10,372 nucleotides of DNA from CAVYPR01 sp052145775 (GTDB lineage Bacteria > Actinomycetota > Acidimicrobiia > Acidimicrobiales > RAAP-2), in contig JBKQNY010000042.1 of assembly GCA_052145775.1 (NCBI GenBank), positions 1-10,372 of the forward strand. Direction: 5' to 3'. Positions 5,570 through 10,372 of the stretch are shown here, piece after piece. The position numbers were made by a program, and so were the translations under genes. Below the pieces are notes generated by a model that did not search any database, was not told where the DNA came from, and worked only from the letters and a program-made list of their open reading frames with translations. Numbering within the stretch: position 1 is the first letter of the stretch; each line of letters begins with the position of its first letter.

Positions 5570-5574
5570 AGGAG

Positions 5575-5607
5575 GGCGGGGCGCCCGAGCCCCGCCGCCG
5601 GAGGCGG
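5575..5607 (+). promoter_or_regulatory. Two overlapping GC-rich hairpins in the hipB leader
   Basis: GGCGGGGC (5575-5582) and GCCCCGCC (5589-5596) form a perfect 8-bp stem with loop GCCCGA. CCGCC (5595-5599) and GGCGG (5603-5607) form a 5-bp stem with loop GGA. They share two bases, so only one can be complete. If transcription starts near 5571, the strong stem sits at the very 5' end of the mRNA, where it could protect the transcript or pause polymerase. Confidence 0.45.
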
Positions 5608-5632
5608 TCGGGAAGGAAGGTCCGAGGACACC

Positions 5633-5944
5633 GTGGCCAGGAGCGAGTGGGAGGCAGAGCTGGGTCGGCGGCTTCGCGCCCTGCGGATCGACCGACGGCT
5701 CACCCAGCGTGAGCTGGCCGACCGGGCGAACGTGTCGCTGGGCGCCGTCCGGCACCTCGAGCAGGGGTCGGGTGCGACCACCACCACGTTGGCCAAGGTC
5801 CTTCGGGTCCTGGGGCACGAGGGGTGGCTCGACGCCCTCGTGCCACCGACGTCCGCGTTCAGTCCCCTCGAGCTCCTGGCCGAGCGCCGCCGGGCCGCCC
5901 GGCCCGAGCGGTCGAGGGTCCGCCACCCCGGGGGGGCCACGTGA
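5633..5944 (+). CDS. hipB: HipB-like XRE-family antitoxin
   Basis: A 103-residue helix-turn-helix protein, expected to bind DNA as a dimer, repress its own operon and neutralise HipA by complex formation. The Cro/C1-type HTH spans about 11-60, with TQRELADRANVSLGAVRHLE (24-43) as helices 2-3. The GHEGWLDALVPP and SPLELL segments at 62-82 are common in HipB-like proteins of actinobacteria, and the C-terminal tail is Arg-rich (84-97). E. coli HipB has 88 residues. The GTG start at 5633 has GAGG 5 bases upstream. Its TGA overlaps the hipA GTG as GTGA, so the two are translationally coupled, with the antitoxin made first. The palindromes at 5472-5507 and 5552-5569 are its likely targets. Confidence 0.9.
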   Translation: MARSEWEAELGRRLRALRIDRRLTQRELADRANVSLGAVRHLEQGSGATTTTLAKVLRVLGHEGWLDALVPPTSAFSPLELLAERRRAARPERSRVRHPGGAT

Positions 5945-7254
5945 CCTACCGGCCGACCGACGTCATCGAGGTGCACGCGTGGGGGTCGCTGGTGGGCGCA
6001 GTGGCCCTGGACCCGGGCACCGGGGTCTACGCCTTCGAGTACGCCCCCGAGTGGGTCGACCGGGGGATCGAGCTGGCCCCGCTGCACATGCCGCTGGCGC
6101 GGCGGCCCTACGAGTTCGGCGACCTGGCCCGCCCCACCTTCTACGGCCTGCCGGCGCTGCTGGCCGACGCCCTGCCCGACGCCTTCGGCAACGCGCTGGT
6201 GAACGCCTGGATGGCCGAGCAGGGCGTCGCCGCCGGCGACATCACGCCGCTGGACCGGCTGGCCTACGCCGCCGACCGGGCGATGGGCGCGCTGGAGTTC
6301 CGTCCGCCGGCACGCGCCGAGGCGGACCCGATCCCCTCTGCCGTTCAGCTGGCCGACCTGGTGGTGGCGGCCCGAAGGACGGTGCGCGGCGAGTTCGGCG
6401 ACGCCGACGGCGCCAACGGCGCACTCCAGCAGCTGATCCGGGTCGGCACCAGCGCCGGGGGTGCCCGGGCCAAGGCCGTGGTCGCCTTCAACCCGGCCAC
6501 CTACCAGGTCCGCTCCGCCTACGACCGTCCCGACCAGGGGTTCGAGCAGTGGATCATCAAGCTCGACGGCGTGAGCGGGACCGGGATGGACGGCCACGGC
6601 GACCGCCTCGGCGACAGCGCGCCCTACGGCCGCATCGAGTACGCCTACCACCTGATGGCCAGGGCGGCCGGGATCGACATGACCGAGTGCCGTCTCCTCG
6701 ACGAGGGACCCCGCCGTCACTTCATGACCAGGCGCTTCGACCGGGGCCCGGGCGGCGAGCGCGTGCACATGGTGTCGCTCTGCGCGCTGGCCCACCTCGA
6801 CTACAACATGGTCGCCGCGCACAGCTACGACCAATTCCTCGCAACCGTGACCGCGCTCGGGCTCGACCACCTGGAGCTGGCCGAGGCCTTCCGGCGCATG
6901 GCGTTCAACGTGGCGGCGGTGAACAACGACGACCACACGAAGAACGTCGCCTTCCTGCGCCGGGCCGGCGGGCCGTGGGAGCTCGCCCCCGCCTACGACC
7001 TGACCCACGCCTACCGCCCCGACAGCGCCTGGACGGCCCAGCACCTGATGGCCGTGGACGGCCGGTTCTCCGGCATCGGGCTGTCGGATCTGCACGCGGT
7101 GGGCGAGCGCCACCACGTGCCCGCCTACCGCCGGATCGTGCGCGAGGTGCTGGGGGCGGTCGACGGCTGGCCCCAGTTCGCCGAGGAGGCCGGCGTCGAC
7201 CCGGCGACGGCCGGGGCCGTAACCCAGGACATGGCGGCCCAACGGCCGCGCTGA
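5941..7254 (+). CDS. hipA: HipA-like serine/threonine kinase toxin
   Basis: A 437-residue HipA-family kinase, close to the 440 of E. coli HipA, which phosphorylates glutamyl-tRNA synthetase, halts translation and promotes persistence. The N-terminal domain shows LPDAFGNALVNAWM (79-91) and TPLDRLAYAADRAMGALEFRP (102-122). The Gly-rich loop GTSAGGARAK (169-178) places Ser171 at the E. coli Ser150 autophosphorylation position. Lys208 (WIIKLDG) fits the ATP lysine, and TRRFDR (263-268) is conserved. The catalytic loop NNDDHTKN (328-335) aligns Asp330 with E. coli Asp309, and the metal-binding Asp353 is in APAYDL (349-354). All key residues are present, so it should be active. The target here is not known, because HipA relatives differ in substrate. 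It overlaps hipB by 4 bases and converges on the hydroxyacid dehydrogenase gene. Confidence 0.94.
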   Translation: MTYRPTDVIEVHAWGSLVGAVALDPGTGVYAFEYAPEWVDRGIELAPLHMPLARRPYEFGDLARPTFYGLPALLADALPDAFGNALVNAWMAEQGVAAGDITPLDRLAYAADRAMGALEFRPPARAEADPIPSAVQLADLVVAARRTVRGEFGDADGANGALQQLIRVGTSAGGARAKAVVAFNPATYQVRSAYDRPDQGFEQWIIKLDGVSGTGMDGHGDRLGDSAPYGRIEYAYHLMARAAGIDMTECRLLDEGPRRHFMTRRFDRGPGGERVHMVSLCALAHLDYNMVAAHSYDQFLATVTALGLDHLELAEAFRRMAFNVAAVNNDDHTKNVAFLRRAGGPWELAPAYDLTHAYRPDSAWTAQHLMAVDGRFSGIGLSDLHAVGERHHVPAYRRIVREVLGAVDGWPQFAEEAGVDPATAGAVTQDMAAQRPR

Positions 7255-7256
7255 GC

Positions 7257-7270
7257 GGCGCCGCGGCGCC
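7257..7270. terminator. 14-bp perfect palindrome between convergent hipA and hydroxyacid dehydrogenase genes
   Basis: GGCGCCGCGGCGCC fills most of the 18-base gap between the two stop codons. As RNA it folds to a 5-bp stem with a CGCG loop on either strand, so it could end both transcripts. No T-tract is present. Confidence 0.4.
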
Positions 7271-7272
7271 CC

Positions 7273-8223
7273 CTACGCCGTGACCAGGTTGGGCGGGGTC
7301 CGGCCGGCCAGCGCGTCGGCGACCCCCTGGGCGGCCAGGCGGGCCATGCGCGTTCGGGTCTCGATGGTGGCGCTGCCGATGTGGGGGAGCAGCACCGTGC
7401 GGGGGGCGGCCAGAAGTCGCGGGTTGAGCGCCGGCTCCCCCTCGAAGACGTCGAGGCCGGCGGCGAAGATGGTGCCGGACTCCAGGGCGTCGGCCAGCGC
7501 CTCCTCGTCCACCACCGGCCCGCGGGCGGTGTTCACCAGGACGCCGGTCGGTTTCATGGCCGCCAGCTCCGTTGCACCGATCAGGTGGCGGGTCGCCTCG
7601 CTGAGGGGCACGTGCAGGCTGACCACGTCGGCCGTCGACAGCAGCTCGGCCAGGGTCCCCACGTACCCGGGGAACCCGGTGGGGGTGCGGGTGTGGTGGA
7701 GGACCTCCATGCCGAACCCCTCGGCCCGGCGGGCCACCTGTCGGGCGATGCGGCCGTAGCCGACGAGGCCGAGGACCCCCCCGTGGACGTCGCGGGCCAG
7801 GTGGTCCATGAGCCCCCAGCCCTCCCAGCGTCCGGCGCGGAGGTCACGCTCGGCCTCCGAGGCCAGCCGGGTGGCCGCCAGCACCAGGAGGAAGGCCAGG
7901 TCGGCCGTGGTCTGGTCGAGGACGCCCGGCGTGTTGCACACGGCGATGCCCAGCTCGGCCGCGGCGACGAGGTCGACGTTGTCGTAGCCCACGGCGACGT
8001 TGCCCACCACCCGGAGGCTCCCCGCCGCACCCGCCGCCAGCACGGCGCGGTCGATGCGGTCGGTCAACGGACACACCAGCGCGTCCACGTCGGCGACGGC
8101 CCGGGCCATCTCGTCGGGGGTGTAGGGGGTGTCGTCGTCGCGGCGCACCAGGGTGTGGCCCGCCACCTCCAGCGGGTCGAGCCCGCCTTCGGGGAGATGG
8201 CGGGTGACCAGGACCCGGGCCAC
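7273..8223 (-). CDS. D-isomer-specific 2-hydroxyacid dehydrogenase (glyoxylate/hydroxypyruvate reductase-like)
   Basis: A 316-residue cytosolic dehydrogenase that reduces a 2-keto acid to the D-2-hydroxy acid with NAD(P)H. Substrate-domain hallmarks are NVAVGYDNVD (75-84) and NTPGVLDQTTADLAF (97-111), both strongly typical of glyoxylate/hydroxypyruvate reductases. The Rossmann motif reads GLVGYGRIA (152-160), with Ala where the third Gly usually stands. The catalytic triad is Arg234 (NTARG), Glu263 (FEGEP) and His281 (LPHIGSAT). HHTRTP after beta-2 carries an Arg (179) that favours NADP(H). The GTG start lies one base after the cupin stop (TGA-G-GTG), so they are co-translated without a separate ribosome site. 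Glyoxylate or hydroxypyruvate is the likely substrate; phosphoglycerate or formate dehydrogenase is less likely on motifs and length. Confidence 0.92.
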   Translation of the reverse strand: MARVLVTRHLPEGGLDPLEVAGHTLVRRDDDTPYTPDEMARAVADVDALVCPLTDRIDRAVLAAGAAGSLRVVGNVAVGYDNVDLVAAAELGIAVCNTPGVLDQTTADLAFLLVLAATRLASEAERDLRAGRWEGWGLMDHLARDVHGGVLGLVGYGRIARQVARRAEGFGMEVLHHTRTPTGFPGYVGTLAELLSTADVVSLHVPLSEATRHLIGATELAAMKPTGVLVNTARGPVVDEEALADALESGTIFAAGLDVFEGEPALNPRLLAAPRTVLLPHIGSATIETRTRMARLAAQGVADALAGRTPPNLVTA

Positions 8224-8224
8224 C

Positions 8225-8608
8225 TCAGTGGTGCGTGTAGTCGATGGGGCCCGCGCCCTTCTGACCGATGGCGAAGCAGAAGCAGTGGATGGGGGCGTGG
8301 TCGCTGACCGGCCGCAGCGTGTGCACGGCGTTGGGCGGGATGTACACCAGGTCGCCCTGGGCGATCTCGCGGTCCTCCCCCTCGATGGTCATGGTGCCCC
8401 GGCCGTTCAGCACGTAATAGAACTCGTGGGTGGGATGGGAGTGCGGGTCCACGGCGCCGCCCCCGGCCACCTCGAACTCGTTCACCAGCTCGAGGAAGCC
8501 CCCGTCGGTGAGCTCCTTCATCTCGCGGGACTTCACCATCCACCAGACGGGGACCGTGCCGTTGTGCTCGACGACCGGCGCCTCGTCCTCGATGCTGCGC
8601 ACGTCCAT
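8225..8608 (-). CDS. Single-domain cupin protein
   Basis: A 127-residue small-barrel protein. Cupin motif 1 is complete: His56, His58, Glu62 and Gly69 in PHSHPTHEFYYVLNGRG (55-71). Motif 2 runs from Gly85 through Pro91 to His96 (GDLVYIPPNAVH), with Asn replacing the usual Gly. His56, His58, Glu62 and His96 are expected to bind one metal. Such cupins act as isomerases, oxygenases or sensors; sequence does not decide. The Shine-Dalgarno AGGAGGAGG lies 8 bases before the ATG, one of the strongest in the window. It leads a two-gene operon with the hydroxyacid dehydrogenase. It is too short for the two-cupin ureidoglycine aminohydrolase (AllE) despite the AllA-like neighbour. Confidence 0.9.
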   Translation of the reverse strand: MDVRSIEDEAPVVEHNGTVPVWWMVKSREMKELTDGGFLELVNEFEVAGGGAVDPHSHPTHEFYYVLNGRGTMTIEGEDREIAQGDLVYIPPNAVHTLRPVSDHAPIHCFCFAIGQKGAGPIDYTHH

Positions 8609-8789
8609 GACCGCTGCCTCCTCCTGCCCGTCCGCCGGGTTTCCTAGACTGCTCTGGTTGTCAGGTTAGATCGGTTCGGCGGGCCGGGCCGGGTGGGCCG
8701 GGCGCGCCGCTCCGCCGCATGACGTCGGCGGGCCGGCCCCGGCCGGCGCCCGGCGGAGGGCACGTTGCGGGCGGGCAGGAGGTTGGCCG
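8609..8789. promoter_or_regulatory. Divergent promoter region of cupin and AllA-like operons
   Basis: The 181-base gap must carry promoters for both directions. Its only AT-leaning part (8641-8675) is the most likely promoter core, but I cannot pick a clear -10/-35 pair. Further right, CCGCCG (8712-8717) and CGGCGG (8726-8731) form a 6-bp inverted repeat with an 8-base spacer, a possible operator, and GCCGGCC (8732-8738) with GGCCGGC (8741-8747) form a tight hairpin. The AllA-like gene has AGGAGG 7 bases before its start. Confidence 0.4.
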
Positions 8790-9308
8790 GTGGTGGAGGC
8801 AGGGAACGTGGAGGTGGCACGGACCATCGAGGCCCGCCCGCTCACCGAGGAGGCCTGGAGCCCCTACGGCTTCCTGCCGGTGGCCGACACCGACCGGCGC
8901 GACGGGTCCCACCGGCTCCACTACGAGTGGGCCGACCCCCACGTGAACCTGATCGGCCACACCCTCGGCGAGGTCCCCGTGATCACCGGGGGCCTCCAGT
9001 GCCGCATGCTCTACCGCCACGTGACCCACACCCAGGTCCTGATGGTCATCGACCACCCCTGCGTCCTGGCCGTGGCGCCCCCCTGGTCGTCGCTGGCCTC
9101 GGCCGAGGACGCCGAGCGCATCGAGGCCTTCCGCCTCGAGCCCCTCCAGTCGCTGGTGCTCTTCCGGGCCACCTGGCACTGGGGCCCCTTCCCCGTCGGC
9201 CACGACGAGGTCCGCCTCTTCAACGTCCAGGGCCTGCACTACGCCGAGGACAACGAGATGGCCGACCTGGCCGGGGCCGGCTGGGCGGTGGACGTCCACG
9301 TGTCCTGA
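8790..9308 (+). CDS. Ureidoglycolate lyase (AllA)-like protein
   Basis: A 172-residue protein matching the AllA family, cupin-fold dimers that split (S)-ureidoglycolate into glyoxylate and urea at the end of purine/allantoin breakdown. Alignable blocks are PLTEEAWSPYG (17-27), YRHVTHTQVLMVI (75-87) in the place of the AllA RHPLGSQ-FIP motif with His77 and Gln82 kept, VLAVAPP (92-98), IEAFRL (111-116) and the TWHWGPFPVG region (128-137), where AllA has VWHHPL. The middle motif departs from canonical AllA (VTHT for PLGS/T), so a different but related substrate is possible. The double GTG at 8790 follows AGGAGG by 7 bases. No other allantoin genes are visible, while a glyoxylate-reductase-like gene diverges from it. 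I am confident of the superfamily, less so of the reaction. Confidence 0.75.
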   Translation: MVEAGNVEVARTIEARPLTEEAWSPYGFLPVADTDRRDGSHRLHYEWADPHVNLIGHTLGEVPVITGGLQCRMLYRHVTHTQVLMVIDHPCVLAVAPPWSSLASAEDAERIEAFRLEPLQSLVLFRATWHWGPFPVGHDEVRLFNVQGLHYAEDNEMADLAGAGWAVDVHVS

Positions 9309-9356
9309 CCCGCCCGCCGGGTGCGGGTGGGACGGGGCCGTGGCAGGCTGGGCGCC

Positions 9357-10187
9357 GTGGGACTCCTCGACGGCCAGCGGGCGGTGGTGACCGGAGGCGG
9401 CTCGGGCATCGGCCGGGCCACCTGCCGGGCGATGGCCGCCGAGGGGGCGCAGGTGGCCGTCCTGGACGTCGACGCCGACTCGGCCAAGGCGGTGGCCGAC
9501 GAGATCACAGGGACCGCCTTCCCCGCTGACGTCACCGACCCCGACGGCCTGCGGGCGGTGGTCGACGAGGCCGCCGAGGGCCTGGGCGGCCTGACCATCA
9601 TGTTCAACAACGCCGGGATCGGCGGGGGCAGCGCCCTGCACCTCTACGACCCGGCCGAGTGGAACCGCATCGTGGCGGTCTGCCTGACCGGCGTCTACGC
9701 CGGCTTCCGGGCGGCCGTGCCCCACATCCTGCAGTCGGGCGGCGGCAGCATCGTCTCCACCTCTTCGATCAGCGGCACCCGCCCGGCCGCCGGCGAGGGC
9801 CCGTACTCGGCGGCCAAGGCCGGGGTGGCCGCCCTCACCGCCGGGGCGGCGCTCGAGTACGGGCCGGCCATCCGGGTGAACGCCGTGGCCCCGGGGATGA
9901 TCCGCACCGGGCTGACTGCCCCGCTGCTCGACAACTTCCCGAGCGAGGTCGAGCGGTACCTGCGCACCACGCCGGTGGCCCGTGTCGGGGAACCGAGCGA
10001 CATAGCCGACGTGGTGGTGTTCTTGTGCTCGGACCTGGCCCGCTTCATCACCGGCCAGAACCTCGTGGTGGACGGGGGGATGACCCTGCACGGCTCGGGG
10101 GTCGACGGCCTGTTCGAGAGGTTCATGGGGCCCCAGGCCACCCAGCAGTTCGCCGTGCCCGAGCGCCCCCCCGAGGGTTCCCGGTGA
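9357..10187 (+). CDS. SDR-family oxidoreductase
   Basis: A complete 276-residue classical short-chain dehydrogenase. TGGGSGIG is at 12-19, NNAG at 84-87, and the catalytic set Ser137, Tyr150, Lys154 (YSAAK) is intact, followed by VNAVAPGMIRT (174-184) and the C-terminal TGQNLVVDGG. Asp37 after beta-2 (VLDVDAD) suggests NAD(H). The GTG at 9357 gives MGLLDG, the same opening as the partial SDR at 1-728, though the two proteins diverge elsewhere. The tail after the VDGG block (about 240-276) is longer than in FabG and ends in polar, Pro/Glu-rich sequence. It lies 48 bases after the AllA-like gene on the same strand, so they probably share a transcript, with only a weak ribosome site. Possible role: oxidising or reducing the hydroxy/keto acid handled by its neighbours. 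Confidence 0.92.
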   Translation: MGLLDGQRAVVTGGGSGIGRATCRAMAAEGAQVAVLDVDADSAKAVADEITGTAFPADVTDPDGLRAVVDEAAEGLGGLTIMFNNAGIGGGSALHLYDPAEWNRIVAVCLTGVYAGFRAAVPHILQSGGGSIVSTSSISGTRPAAGEGPYSAAKAGVAALTAGAALEYGPAIRVNAVAPGMIRTGLTAPLLDNFPSEVERYLRTTPVARVGEPSDIADVVVFLCSDLARFITGQNLVVDGGMTLHGSGVDGLFERFMGPQATQQFAVPERPPEGSR

Positions 10188-10208
10188 GAGCGGCGGGGCC
10201 ACGGGGTG

Positions 10209-10229
10209 CCCGGCCGGTGAGCCGGCGGG
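10209..10229 (+). terminator. GC hairpin after the SDR gene
   Basis: CCCGGCCGG and CCGGCGGG pair around a TGAG loop (8 pairs, one bulged G), 21 bases after the SDR stop. It is a reasonable terminator by position; no T-tract. Confidence 0.45.
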
Positions 10230-10297
10230 TGCGATCCGGTCAGCACGGCGCCCGTCGGGGGGATCCCGGGTAGCAGTGTGAAGCAGCGATGACACCC

Positions 10298-10314
10298 GGC
10301 GCGCCAAGCGCGCC
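10298..10314. repeat. Perfect 7-bp GC inverted repeat
   Basis: GGCGCGC and GCGCGCC enclose CAA. The stem is very stable and lies about 110 bases beyond the SDR stop, so it may belong to a gene outside the window or be a second terminator. Confidence 0.4.
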
Positions 10315-10372
10315 ACGATCAGGGTCGTCGTCCCTGGCCGGGGCCCGAAGCCCGCGTCGCCGGTGCGGGGAC

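Larger units (their letters stand above)
5460..5570 (+). promoter_or_regulatory. AT-rich control region upstream of hipBA
   Basis: About 58% A+T over 5461-5570 by my count, an abrupt break from the surrounding DNA, which is well over 70% G+C. It contains three inverted repeats described separately, two CTATAA-centred, and ends at the presumed hipB promoter. No ORF is seen here. The composition suits an easily melted promoter with operators, and possibly recent acquisition. Confidence 0.6.
10188..10372. other. Downstream intergenic region, no supported gene
   Basis: I see no convincing gene start here. A frame from the ATG at 10289 stays open to the window edge (28 codons) but lacks a ribosome site and its translation is low-complexity Ser/Arg/Pro, so I do not call it. 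The region holds the two hairpins listed separately. Confidence 0.4.

Noticed and set aside
5521..7242. A 573-codon minus-strand open frame opposite hipBA
   Set aside because: It is antisense to two well-supported genes, its translation is repetitive Gly/Val/His/Arg with no family motif, and such shadow frames are expected in GC-rich codon usage.
8661..10316. A 551-codon minus-strand open frame opposite the AllA-like and SDR genes
   Set aside because: Both plus-strand genes have intact catalytic motifs and ribosome sites; the antisense translation is low-complexity.

Overview
This is a very GC-rich stretch with G/C-ending codons, frequent GTG starts, short intergenic gaps and several GTGA start/stop overlaps. 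That pattern suggests an actinobacterium, possibly of the Acidimicrobiia type, but this is inferred from composition and gene style because no taxonomic marker is present. Most genes encode small-molecule catabolic enzymes. The exception is a HipBA-type toxin-antitoxin operon near the middle.

Layout. (a) 1-1393: a partial short-chain dehydrogenase (SDR) on the minus strand diverges from a 24-codon small ORF and a RidA-family enamine/imine deaminase on the plus strand. (b) 1413-4618, minus strand: a ThuA-like protein, a zinc-dependent medium-chain dehydrogenase, a VOC-fold protein overlapping the dehydrogenase by 4 bases, and a secreted LppX/LprG-like protein with a Thr-rich linker. (c) 4729-5355, plus strand: an RraA/HMG-aldolase-like protein, divergent from the ThuA gene. 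(d) 5356-7254: a strikingly AT-rich block full of palindromes, a GC-rich hairpin leader, then hipB-like antitoxin and hipA-like kinase genes overlapping by 4 bases. (e) 7273-8608, minus strand: a cupin and a D-2-hydroxyacid dehydrogenase in a tight operon. (f) 8790-10187, plus strand, divergent from (e): an AllA-like ureidoglycolate lyase family protein and a second SDR. (g) 10188-10372: no supported gene, two GC-rich hairpins.

How the genes may work together. HipB should bind operators at its own promoter and hold HipA inactive; the key HipA kinase residues look intact. The best candidate operators are palindromes at 5472-5507 and 5552-5569, both centred on CTATAA, the second holding a perfect TATAAT. 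The divergent cupin/hydroxyacid dehydrogenase and AllA-like/SDR pairs could form one glyoxylate- or ureidoglycolate-related module, since AllA releases glyoxylate and the dehydrogenase family includes glyoxylate reductases. The ThuA-dehydrogenase-VOC group resembles a sugar or polyol oxidation set with an unknown substrate. These pathway links are inferences from family and gene order.

The part most deserving a second look is 5451-5607, where nested inverted repeats, a 9-base direct repeat and leader hairpins are packed in front of hipBA.
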